DNA of 64,000 nucleotides from Acanthoscelides obtectus (lineage: Eukaryota > Arthropoda > Insecta > Coleoptera > Chrysomelidae). Each line of letters opens with the position of its first letter. Position 1 is the stretch's first letter. The position numbers were made by a program, and so were the translations under genes. A model generated the notes under the pieces. It was not told where the DNA came from, ran no database searches, and worked only from the letters and a program-made list of their open reading frames with translations. The DNA lies in contig CAVLJG010000006.1 in the NCBI GenBank assembly GCA_963669975.1, positions 71,145,648 through 71,209,647 on the forward strand, read 5' to 3'. This document shows, piece by piece, positions 12,490 to 23,043 of the stretch.

Positions 12490-12635
12490 AAAATTACACA
12501 GCCTTTTTGTCCTTGGCGTAGTAGTAACCTCGTATGAAAATTTCTTCAAAATCAGCGCGTTACTTCCAATTTAGATAGATTAACAAACATAATAGTTACT
12601 CATTTTGGCCAGTGGCATGGAAAGTCAAAATTAAA
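12490..12635 (+). repeat. Diverged partial copy of repeat family R1
   Basis: Blocks TTTTTGTCCTTGGCGTAGTA, GTAACCTCGTATGAAAATTT, CTTCAAAATCAGCGCG and TTGGCCAGTGGCATGGAAAG appear in the same order as in the copy at 10,985-11,295, but the GACAGACAG core is missing. Confidence 0.6.
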
Positions 12636-15093
12636 TACCTAGATCATGGCCTACTATTTTTTCATAAATGATGTAATTTCTCCTTAGTTTAATGAACTCA
12701 ATTTGCCATTCAATATTCCTAAGATTCAGCCTTCAAAAACGTTTATAAATTTATCTTTATAAAAATATTCATAATTAAAAAAAATCAAGCGTCTTTGAAA
12801 ATTTACTTAGATGAGAGAAATTACCTCAGGAACAATATTTGAAGTGTAAATAAGTTTATTTTACTCCCCGTCAAAACAAATACCAAATCGGGCTCTTCGC
12901 TACAATTGGCCTACCCGCCATGAATGCCTGGGCAGGCACCGACAAGCCAATAGAAACTGTGATCGAGTGCTCATAATTGTCATGTACAAATCTCAGGCTC
13001 TTCTATCAACAGTGGTAAACGCAAGAACTACCCTAGAAGTTGAATGACCTGAATGACCCTTTAATATGGAATCGCAGTGAAATTTTTGACGGGTAATCTC
13101 ACGCCGACATCATATTATATGGAATGCGCCCAAAGCGAAAATAAATAAGTACCAATCATTTCGTGTGCGCAGTATTTTTCGTGTAAAACGAAAAACTCGA
13201 GGAAGATAACGAACACCGCATGACGTCTGTTGAAGAAGTGCAAAAATGCCAACCTTAGCGGTAATCGCGTCCGAAAACAAATCAGATGAGGCAAAAAAGG
13301 AAAGTGGAAAATAACAAAGCAACTGTCAGCAGTTTAATAAACCGTGATAAATCGGTGATGGCGAAGTGAGTGCAGTTTTTGTCTGTTTGCTCTCTGCCAA
13401 ACAAACGAGCGCAAGCGGTGGTGGTGGTGGTGGCAATTTGTTTATTAATCAATGTGGACCGCAAATTCTCGCTGTGCAAAGCCAACCGACGATAACAGAC
13501 TGTTGGCGAGCTATGTTGCCAAGCTTACAAATTTATTTTAGACAAGAAAAAGTTTTTATTTTATAACCCATTTCAGGTGAGAAAGCTTGATGGGCTTCCA
13601 CTTGTGGAATCGTGGGCCGCCAGAGTAGCCAGCAGTTTGGTTGTCAGGTGACAACATTCTAATTATCACAAATGGGTCATAGTATATGCTACGTTGTAAA
13701 CTCTAAAATCAATGGAAGAAAACAGTACAGATTTGAGACATTTCCTACAGCAGCATGGCAAAAGTAAGCACCATCCATACGTCCTTATCTCTTCAACGAC
13801 TCGCACATAATTATGCTGTGCAAACACTAATTTCTTCCTTTTTTGCGTAGTTATTTATGAATTCAAAGCCCGTACGTATTATCATATACATTTTTGGTTC
13901 AAGTACGCAAATTACAGGATCCAAAGGCATTGCACATATATATATCATCTAGTTTATGATGTACATTCTATTATTTAGTGAAAAATTGCAAGACTATATT
14001 TGAGACTTTAGGTTGCTAAAAATCAATCTTATTCATACGATGCTCTGTACATTCAGGTAATTTGGGTCGCTAAATTTGCATATTATTGGCGAAAAACCAC
14101 CATAACCTTTTTCAGCACATTCGGTTTTATTTAAATCAAGTCCAAAACAAGCCGAAAATTATCATAAATCCCGAAAAATGATAGTCACTGGGCAGTGCAT
14201 CATTCACACACTGAATACGTCAATAGAATGATCTGGATACGGATGCTGGCTATGTTACCATGACGTATCTGTGAAGAATGGCTCTCTAAACATTTACTAG
14301 GATCCGAAAAGATCTGCAATTTTAAATACGGCACTGCATCCAGCCGCGGTAGTGTGTTTAAAAGCTTCCAACCCCGGTAATTCGACGCACCTATCAGACG
14401 TATTTCACACATTATATAGATTTCTCCGTACAGTACTACCGATAGTGCAGGGAAAAGAAGTCTATGGTTTAAGGATTTGGGCTTGTTTGACTGACTTGAT
14501 CCGTTTAGTTTCTCTGTTTGTTCGGAGCCAAATTAGAGGATCTAACTTATGATCTGATGACAACGTTTCATGGGAAGTGCATAATTATTATTTGACGCCA
14601 TTTGTCTTTACCTTCACGCCGCAGTTTGATTTCACATTAGATTTGTAATTTTAAATGTAGTTGTATCCTTCTTTAGAACCGCGCGAAAGTTTTCCTTAGC
14701 GGACACACATGGGCGGTAGCAACAAGATTCGACCGGAGCCGGTCGAATGATTGGCCGTCGCTACAAGAGCCGACGCAGTTGATCCGGGCACATGCGTATA
14801 TTCCGGAAGAAAAGAAGGATCCGGAGCCAAACGCCGGAAAAGGATTGCTTTCACCTATATGTATAGTGGAGACCTTAGAGGTAAACCTCGGAACCCGGTT
14901 CCAGTGGCTGAATTTCATCAATTTTTTGCGGTCAAAATACTGTATATTAAGAAGTTTACCCATTAATTTTGATCGCTTCTTAATTTTATTTTTTTTATTT
15001 TTTCAATTAGTTTTTTATGTATACAGTTATTCAGGTTTATAATATACCACCTGATTCACCTCATCAAACTGAATAAAAAAGTTCATATGAATT
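12636..15093. other. Gene-poor region
   Basis: Nothing I can identify as a gene. A GGT microsatellite of about six units lies at 13,413-13,431. A GC-rich perfect hairpin lies at 14,728-14,747 (9-bp arms TTCGACCGG/CCGGTCGAA, 2-base centre) inside a short GC-rich patch (14,700-14,850) in which overlapping frames on both strands stay open. A 66-codon and a 70-codon frame near 14,200-14,550 are unremarkable. Confidence 0.4.
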
Positions 15094-15095
15094 TA

Positions 15096-15123
15096 TGTAT
15101 ACTTTATCTGAAGTCACTTGAAA
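15096..15123 (+). repeat. Left terminal inverted repeat of the Sailor-like element
   Basis: 28 bases identical to the reverse complement of 17,151-17,178. Preceded by TA, the presumed target-site duplication. Further inward the two ends diverge rapidly. Confidence 0.92.
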
Positions 15124-15542
15124 CACTGTGAAATACCGGGTGCGTTTTATATATCTATATTTAACACGCTCTGTTGCTGCAAAAATCGCCAAATTTCGCA
15201 GCAAATATCCCCCGTATAAGATCAAAGGTAGTTTCACCGGTCCACGTGGAGTAAAGCACGCCTATGCGTGGACATAGCCAATGAGAAAGCGTGTATTTCA
15301 GAGCTCCGAACAAGTGCAGGTGGCTACTGAAAATTGAAACAGTTTAGCCAGTGCCGTGTAGCGGTGAATAAACGTGTTTTCTTTAGTCTGTCCGTGTTTT
15401 TTCATAGATTTTATTAGTTTGTGTGTTTTTGACTTTTGAATACTCAGTTTACTTGTTGATTTAATTGTTGTGTTGATTGTTCTTGTGTGTCCTAAATATG
15501 GCTCTTTGAAGACCTTGGGAAAATGCTCCAAGCCACGAGGAG

Positions 15543-16856
15543 ATGGTTGATGAACCTGTGCAGGCAGAATTCTTTCATAAAGATTTAGAGGAACAGACCC
15601 AAAGAGTAATCCTAAATATGTATGATTGTCTGAAAAACGAAAATCCAGATTCCTCGCAAAATCAAATTTTAAACAGAATTTGTATCCTGACAAAAATCAG
15701 TCGGTCTACCATTTATCGGGTTATAAAAAGGGGAGATGTAGTCAACCATTCCTTCCACAGAAAGCGCATAGAGCAAAAATTAAAAAGAATAGACGTGGGT
15801 TTTCAGGAAGATATTCATCGTATAATATACCGATTTTATAAAGAAAATTTGGTGCCCACGTTGGAAATGATACGGGATAAATTAAAAGATTATCCTGAAG
15901 ATTTTTATAATTACAAATGCTTAGACTCACTGCACTGTATTGTAAAACTGTGTGGTTTTCAATACAAAAAATTAGATAAAAGAATGGTGATTATGGAGTC
16001 GTCTCGAATCGTTGAATTGCGCCAAGAATTTTTGCACAAAGTTAAAATCTATAGAGAGCAGAAAAGAAATCTGATTTACCTGGATGAAACGTGGTATGAT
16101 ACCCATGATGTTGTGCAGTACGGCTGAGTTGACGACAGCAACAAGTGCATTTTAAATGCACCATGCAACCGTGGAAAACGAATCATTATTCTCCATGCTG
16201 GCAGTGAAAATGGATTTATACCTAATGCCTTGCTGTTATCTGCCAAAAATATCAAAGAATCATGTGCCGACTATCATGAGGACATGACCTCCGACTTATT
16301 TGAAAAGTGGATAGAGCAGCAGTTAATACCAAACATTTCCCCAAATTCAGTGATTATTATGGACAATGCGCCATACCATTCCCGACAGAAAAACAAAATT
16401 CCGAATACAGGCACAAAAAAACAAAGACATTATTGATTTTATGAAGGATAAGGGAATAAAAATACCACAAAAATCAACCAAAGCCATATTACTGGATCTT
16501 ATTAAAAGACAAAAATTTGAAAAAGAGTATGTTGTTGACGATCTGCTTCAGCAAAATGGCCATGAAGTATTACGTCTACCTCCCTATTACTGCATTTTTA
16601 ACCCGATTGAGTTGGTCTGGGCTGCTTTAAAAAAAAAGTAAGAAAACATAATCAGACCCCTCAATTAAGTGAATCGCTATTGGCCACAATAAGAGATGCA
16701 GTATATCATATTGCTGCCACAGACCTATGGACGCAGTGTTCTAGGCATATTATTGAAAAAGAAAATGAATATTGTGTTTTGCCTCCTGTAAATCCCGTTG
16801 TAATTCCTCTACAAGATGACTCTAGCGACAGCTCCGAAGGCGAGGATGATATATAA
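15543..16856 (+). pseudogene. DDE transposase, Sailor-like (D-D-~82-E), broken
   Basis: The frame opens at ATG 15,543 (a closer upstream ATG at 15,499 ends at once). Residues ~40-65 (ILTKISRSTIYRVIKRGD) look like a helix-turn-helix. D1 is in LIYLDETWYDTHD (about residue 180). A TGA at 16,125 sits where tryptophan is expected, and reading continues with DDSNKCILNAPC, GFIPNALLLS and DYHEDMTSDLFEKWIEQQL. D2 is in VIIMDNAPYHS (16,362). A one- or two-base frameshift at the A-run near 16,420 leads to VLRLPPYYCIFNPIELVWAA with E at 16,609. D2 to E is 247 nt, so 81-82 residues after correcting the shift. A second shift at the A-run near 16,630 restores the C-terminus, ending SSDSSEGEDDI at TAA 16,854. 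About 437 codons in all. The fold family (DDE_3 endonuclease of the IS630/Tc1/mariner group) is clear; naming it Sailor rests on recalled DD82E spacing. Confidence 0.85.
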
Positions 16857-17150
16857 ATACCTATAATGTAAGTCTTTATATACCTTTTTATATACCTACC
16901 TGCTATGTAAATATTTGCCTATGTCAAACGTTGGAATTCTGTAATTTATCCATTTCTTAACTTTCAGTCAACATAAATTAAACTCCCAATATAAGTATTT
17001 TTTATCCCAAATCAAAAAAATAAGAAGAAGAAGTAAAATCCATTTATTGTGATATAAAAACATTATTATTATCGTTCTAAATAAATGACCGCACGCCTAT
17101 GATATGTTATGAAATTACAAAGGACGCGCCGACCAAAGGTTTTTATGCTA

Positions 17151-17178
17151 TTTCAAGTGACTTCAGATAAAGTATACA
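17151..17178 (-). repeat. Right terminal inverted repeat of the Sailor-like element
   Basis: Exact inverse of 15,096-15,123 and followed by TA. Confidence 0.92.
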
Positions 17179-17180
17179 TA

Positions 17181-19799
17181 TTTTAGGTGTTCAAGAATGT
17201 CTTCCAATGTATTTTTAATTTAACTTAAATTACTTGAGTGATTTAGATGAAACTGTATGAATCGGCGGTAGGCAGTATCTCTAGAGTCGAAAGTACGTCC
17301 ATAAATGACAAACAAAGATCCTCTAAATATAAATCCTAAAATGTTCTGTTATCAAGATAGAGTGTTGTAATTTCTACGGCACTGATGAGACTGAATAAGG
17401 ACCAAACATGAATATTGTTCAAAAAGCTGTATGGTGAAATAGGCGTACCCTCCTAATACAATTTTCACGTTTCTAATTTCATGGTATGTATTTGAGAAGT
17501 AGAACCGACTGGGTTGAAGCCTTTTTCATATGCACAAACATCCGAACTAATTTTTCTCCAAGAGGAATAATATATATAAGAGAGGTGACTCATTCAAAAT
17601 TGAATACATTATTGAGAAAACCAATAGATGTCTCAAAACAGTCAGTGACATAGAGAATGATTTTTAATATTTTCCGTAGTGGTCAAAATTTCCGAATTCG
17701 TTCGTCACTGGTGTAGTCACTGGAACAAAAATGTTTGTATGCCTTGGCTATGCTGTCAATACTACATATACAAAATTTTAATTTAATATCTTAATACAAT
17801 CCGAATATATATTTTTTTTCAATTCCAAAATTACTTATAACTTAACACCCTCATGTTTGTATACCTTACACCATTATTTTTTGATATTTTAATTTTAATA
17901 ATTATATTATAATGGGGAGTGTCCAATTTCGATGGAAGGACTTTCTACTTCAGCTTTTAACAGTGCAATCGAAAAGGTCTCACGAAAATCTATTCGGTAG
18001 AACCGGGTTCAGAGGTTTTGATATTTTTATGTCTTACTACTGTCGTAGTTAGTACTCAACCAAAGCCGGGTGTGGTGTCGCCATACAATTATTATATTTT
18101 TATACAAAATTTAGAAGATTTAGAGGCTTCGATCAAATTTGTATGTTCTGTTTTTTGTCAGTTTCATTAAGTATTGCTGTAAATACTGTCACTTGCAATG
18201 TTAATAAGGAATAAGAATTCAAGAATAAAATGAATCGGTCATTTCAAAAACTACTGCCCATTTTCCCATGATTTTTACTGAAAACTCTCCATTTATGGTA
18301 GACACATAAGTATACACGTTGTAAGTCAATACATTTTTTCCCTTCAAATAATACCACGTCACCGACATTCATTGCAGATACACCATAAATCCGAGGCTTA
18401 GGTAGTTTTTGCATGCACTCTAGTTGAAAAATTAAAGTCGACCGCGAATTAAAATTGAAGTTCAAGGTCTAATTCAAGGTCACCGCTGAATTCCTTGCTG
18501 AAAGTTTCCGAAGAACCAACCGTGGACAACTGTTTCATGCTTTTTGACAACTCATCAGCGCGCAGACCACACCTGCTATACCGCCAGAACCGACAGCATC
18601 TAACGGCCATAGTGTTGACCTAGCTATCAAACGCGAACCGAGGTCTTTATAGTTCGAACCGATAGCTCCTACTCACTATCGCAGTGGTCCATCTTGATAA
18701 TAGATGACATTTATGCTGTCTTATTTCGATAGTTTTTATCTAAATTCAAATTGTGCGACAAATTAACCTCTGTACCACAAAGCAAGATCGTGAATATCTC
18801 TGCAGTAGGCAGCAGAAGCATGCTTGCTCACCGGCCTGTCATTAGAGGTGCCACCGGGTCTTTAGGATCCGCCCCCGCTGTTCTGCTGCGATTAGTCTAA
18901 TCGCGAGAAAGGCCTGTCGATGGATAGATGGGCTGTGTCAAATGGTGCTCAGCTACGGAATAATAAGGCACATTCACAACATGCATCACGCACCCTCTTA
19001 CGGTAATTATCTCGTTAGTTGGGCTTTTCGTCGAATTCGAGTTTCCAGCCTAGGTATGCATTGAATAAGCGCTTAAACTAACCTGCTTTTGATAGTTCTG
19101 TACTGAAATGAGTTTTGGTATACAACAATGTTATTATCAATGGTCATATTAACATGCATAAAATTGTTTTCTATATCACTTACGTTAGTGGCATTAATGT
19201 AGGCAGGTTTTTATTTTTATTAAAAAAAACAGCCACTAGGTTTTGCAAAAAGTGACTGTCGGTATCTTAAAAATTATTCGCTGTTTATAGTTTAGCTTAC
19301 ATTTCCCGAAAATAGATTGATAAATGTACGGAGATTAGTTTGGTATACTTCGATGAGGTGTCATTACCCACCAAAGTATCCATAAAATTTCTAAAGCATT
19401 TACATTATAGTTGTTGGAGTAGTGCAGTCAGAGGAAATAGTACGCTATCAGTTGTTGCAAAAAATCATTATAAGCATCTTAAAGCCAATGTTACTACTGA
19501 AAATTGCCCCTTGTAGTTTTTTGTTTAGATGCAGCGTTCTAAAACTAAAAAGTCATTTTACTAACCATTTGCCTGTTTATCGTTATTAACATATGCTAAT
19601 CCAGCTGGCAATTTTTCAACGAACATAAGTAACGAAGAATTCCAACGGCTGCTTGTTGAGAAGAATCGATATTGCTTTGAGAGACCGACATCTATTTTTG
19701 TGGTCTACAATTTTTCGCTGACGATAAAGTTTCAAGAACCCATATAAGGGAACGAGAAAACTTGATCTTTGCAAACCCATCATTATATGAGCTTCCAGT
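17181..19799. other. Gene-poor AT-rich region
   Basis: No recognised gene. At 18,509-18,560 the segment CCAACCGTGGACAACTGTTT plus CATGCTTTTTGACAACTCAT is similar to 20,559-20,605 (CCAACCATGCACAGCTGTTT plus CATGCTTACTAGCAATCATC), suggesting two copies of a short dispersed repeat. Confidence 0.4.
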
Positions 19800-20420
19800 T
19801 CCTGACCGCCTCACCTCCCTTACAATATAATTTTTCGCTCCTGTGGAGCCAATGTTTTCGATGGGAGCACGGAGCCATTCCACCGCTCACTAAGCTTTGA
19901 ACATGTCTTATATCTTCCCACAATTTAATTGCTGCTGAGTTATTCGAATCCTCAAATTGTCTCTTCTAAGTATTTTCTGTCCTCGCACCAAGTCTCTCCA
20001 GGGGGTGCGGCCACCTTTCATTCCCTATGATACCACTCCTTTAAGGTTGAAAAAGATACTACAGTCAGTTGCTGCTAAATTCTGCGATCCCTCAAAATTC
20101 GGTTGCCACTCTCACAATATAATTTTTCGCATCTAGCTCTCCGGTCTTCATGAGGGCACGACTCCCTTCCACCCCCTATCACACCTCCCTTCCCCCATTC
20201 ACCCCCGTTCGGCCCCGCTGAGCCGGCAGCGTCTGCTTCATTACGGCGGCCATTTGCATTTGACGAGAGAAAGAGCGAGCAAAAAGAAGCCCCAGCCGTG
20301 TTTAAAATGCAAATTCTCCTCCGCTTGATGAGGACACGACGCTCTACGCCACACCGCCGTCCAGATGAACTGCAAAATTAGGTATTCGCCAAGCCAGGTA
20401 CTCTTCTCCATTTCACAGGC
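19800..20420. repeat. Diverged ~295-bp direct duplication and GC-rich island
   Basis: ACAATATAATTTTTCGC occurs at 19,824 and again at 20,118. Both are followed by a similar layout: a CTCC/CTCT segment, GGAGCACGG or GGGCACGAC, and CCCTTCCACC- or GCCATTCCACC-like text. The second unit runs into the most GC-rich patch of this area (20,190-20,350; CCGCTGAGCCGGCAGCGTCT, GGCGGCCATTTGCATTTGAC). Looks like an old tandem duplication beside a possible regulatory island; no coding evidence. Confidence 0.4.
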
Positions 20421-21777
20421 GGCAACTTCGCTTTTTCTAAGGAGGGTGCCTCAAAAATAATTGTTCAGTGCACAAGCAATATATGTGTATTATCCTCCTT
20501 AAGCACTTGATGCAAATTCTTGTAATGCCTCTTTTGTTCGTCCAACCAACAGGGAGCCAACCATGCACAGCTGTTTCATGCTTACTAGCAATCATCGGTG
20601 TGGTCTGGGTCTAGGACAGCGAACGAAAGCAGATCAAAGTATCCTGATCGGAGGTATAGATCGTCGAAAGCCGATTCATCACTGTGACCGCCTGATGCCG
20701 TCGATTCTGGAGATGTAGTTGATCTACTCATCATTGAAAACTAATTAATTATACTGCTTTCCGTATCTATTGACGTGGTATCTTCAATAGTCTTCAGGTA
20801 AACTGGCGAACATGTTTTTCTTGTGGCTACTTATAATTCGAACCGCTCACTTATCCTAGGCATTACCGTGCCTTAGATTCCGTGACCGATTGGTGTTTAT
20901 GATGTGTCCTTTGTGATTCCAGAATCAAGAAAGTTAAAGTGGCGTGAGGGAGCTGAAAATCCTCCATTTTTTATGAAAGAAAATGTTCCTTTGTCTGGAT
21001 TACTTTATCACATAGTACTAATTATTACTTATTGCTTTGGTTTTGATGAAAAACAAAGGGTCTCTCTGCTATGCATTGGGACTTACTGAACGAATTTTAG
21101 CGGCCCCAGGTAGTCATTCAAAGCAATGGCTCTTGCGATGGCTACGTATATGCAGCACCATCAATCGAAGAATGGCTGAATAAAAAATCCATTTAGCTCT
21201 CTTGGATGATTTTGAAGTAATTTTGTGCATTTTTCAAATTTGGACCTTTAGATCATAATACTATTGAAATACTGCAGTCGAAAAATTCTACTATAGACGA
21301 AATGTTAGCAGCGCCATCTATTGGATGGTAGCAGAACTAAAAGGTATAGCTATCAAGTTGACACATATCCAGATTTCTTCTCTTCTCGAAAATTATCGTT
21401 GAGTAAACATTCGTTTCAAGGAGTAGCCACACTGTGACAGCATCAAATGTAAACTGCCAGTCAGCAAGCTGCGCTCATTCAAGAATTTTATATTGATACT
21501 CGTTTTTCGGTAGCATTTTATATCTAAATAGAATAAATATACGAGTAAATAAAATGAAAACTAAAATTTTATTTAACTTGTACGTCTACTGAAGTCTGCA
21601 TCCTAGAGGTCACTGGCAGTTAGCTTTGTGCTTCACATAAGACAGTTAGCTGCCAGTTAATTATGTGCGGATCGTATATAATAGTTAACTACCAGATATT
21701 AAAAGTTTTTGGTGCTAATACCGAGTCAGCTGCACTGGTGAACTCATAGGAAATAAGTTAGGCTTTTTGATAAGTTA
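20421..21777. other. Gene-poor region
   Basis: No gene recognised. GCGCCATCTATTGGATGGTA followed by GCAGAACTAAA at 21,312-21,342 recalls the inner motif of foldback family F1 (ATCTATAAGACGGTAGCAGA), so a fragment of that family may be present. Confidence 0.35.
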
Positions 21778-21882
21778 TCGTCGGGTGTTCCTCAGGGATC
21801 AGTAATCGGACCATTATTATGTACTATCTATACTTCATATCTCCACTGTAGAATGAATATCTACGCTTATTTAAGTAAAGAA
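21778..21882 (+). pseudogene. LINE reverse transcriptase fragment
   Basis: One frame reads SSGVPQGSVIGPLLCTIY and then LHCRMNIYAY. GVPQGSxxGPLLxxIY is the universal block that precedes the catalytic YADD box of non-LTR reverse transcriptases. The catalytic box is degraded (IYAY) and the sequence stops matching within 35 codons. An isolated, dead fragment; clade cannot be assigned. Confidence 0.75.
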
Positions 21883-22141
21883 AAACCCTTGGTTTAGCAC
21901 AAGCATCATGAAGATTAGCTCAGCTCTAGGCCGTGATATTTAGCACAAAATGATTTTTTGATTAATTATTTTACCTTCTATTGACAATTGGGTTAGAGAT
22001 CTGCCCCTTAGAGCTAGCATACACATGCTCAAGTAGCCTCATCATCCCGGTACATCGGTATGCTGGATCGACAGATAATCATCATATTTAAAATGTACGA
22101 GCGAAATTGAACACGTGTGCTACAGCGAAATCGCTCATATA

Positions 22142-23041
22142 CAGGGTACTCCTTAACGATATGCGAATATTTAAGGGTGTGAATCTACATGAAAAATTAG
22201 TATTGGTGGTGCACCAGCGCATTTCAGTGTAACGCTTCGTAATTATTTACAAACTGTTTATCCAAATCGTTGGATTGGCCGAGGTGGGCCCCAAGAATGG
22301 CCACCAAGATCCCCATACCTCAACAGTTTAGATTTCTTTTTGTGGGGCTATCTTAAGGCACTAGTGTATACAAGTCCCATTAAGACTGTAGAGGAATTAA
22401 GAGAAAGAATGGTTGCAGCTTGTGATATAATAAAAAACACTCCAGGGTTGTTTCAACGAGTGCGCAATTCCATGAAAAGGAGGACGGAAGCATGCATACT
22501 CAGTGAAGCGGGCCATTTTCAACAATTTTTGTAATCATTTCGTTGGTTTTAATGTCATGTTTATGTTGTCAGTTGTTGTTGTTCATTACCCCTAATGTGT
22601 TTAATTTTTTCAATTAAATTAATAATAATTTTGCAAGACAATAAAACGGTTTTTATCTTTTTACTCAAAAATGGCGTATCGAAGGAAAACAATTCGAGAG
22701 AAATCATTTGTTTTAAATTGAACGGGCAATTCAAAAATAATTTTTACTTGGCAAAAGACCATTGGCGTACCATTTTTTTCTTAAAAAATATCGAAGTCAA
22801 TACCCGTACGCACACCACTGTGGAAGCAAAAAAATTTTTTTGCATTGAAAAATATGCAACTTTATTGACTTTCACTATGTACTGAATATCAGTGAAATAT
22901 CTGAAGCGGTTCTGAAAATATTAATTAATTTCCATTTTGATCCTAAAACTTTTTGGGAAATAGTTTATAAAGCAAACTAACATTAATTTTTTATGTAGAT
23001 TCACACCCTTAAATATTCGCATATCATTAAGGAACACCCTG
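22142..23041 (+). mobile_element. Internally deleted DD41D transposon (family A), 900 bp
   Basis: Ends are CAGGGTACTCCTTAACGATA (left) and the inverse of CAGGGTGTTCCTTAATGATA (right), flanked by TA at 22,140-22,141 and 23,042-23,043. About 60 bp of the left end is retained, then the sequence jumps at ~22,200 into the middle of the transposase. The right end keeps ~450 bp of non-coding DNA. The right half closely matches the full-length relative at 31,923-33,977. A deletion derivative that kept both ends and its target duplication. Confidence 0.87.
22202..22534 (+). pseudogene. C-terminal third of a DD41D transposase
   Basis: Open for ~110 codons to the TAA at 22,532. It begins just after the second catalytic aspartate, where GGAPAHF replaces the DGAPAHF of the relative, then NRWIGRGGPQEWPPRSP and LDFFLWGYLKALVYTSP with the third aspartate. 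It ends HFQQFL. Compared with the full-length copy this stretch lacks frameshifts, so it shows the intact C-terminus of the family. The residue change from SPDLN to SPYLN next to the third aspartate also marks it as inactive. Confidence 0.85.
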
Positions 23042-23043
23042 TA

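Larger units (their letters stand above)
15096..17178 (+). mobile_element. IS630/Tc1/mariner-related transposon with wide D-E spacing (DD82E/Sailor-like), 2,083 bp
   Basis: Perfect 28-bp terminal inverted repeats (starting TGTATACTTTATCTGAAGTC) lie at 15,096-15,123 and 17,151-17,178, each bordered by TA (15,094-15,095; 17,179-17,180). The single inside gene is a DDE transposase broken by one stop and two frameshifts. At 2.1 kb it is longer than a mariner, consistent with a larger transposase and ~420-bp and ~320-bp non-coding ends. The perfect repeats indicate a relatively young insertion even though the gene is dead. A second fragment of this family is at 29,305-29,470. Confidence 0.88.

Noticed and set aside
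12440..12490. Possible tRNA (TTCGAATCC phrase)
   Set aside because: Only a T-loop-like phrase is present; no acceptor stem, D-arm or anticodon arm can be formed around it.
15042..15080. Relation of ATACCACCTGATTCA to the inner edge of the inverted repeat (ATACCACCTGACTCA)
   Set aside because: The similarity is about 15 bases with no extension in either direction, so it is probably chance.
22595..22885. 96-codon frame inside the 22-kb element
   Set aside because: It lies in the non-coding right end of the DD41D element and recurs as non-coding terminal repeat in the other copy.
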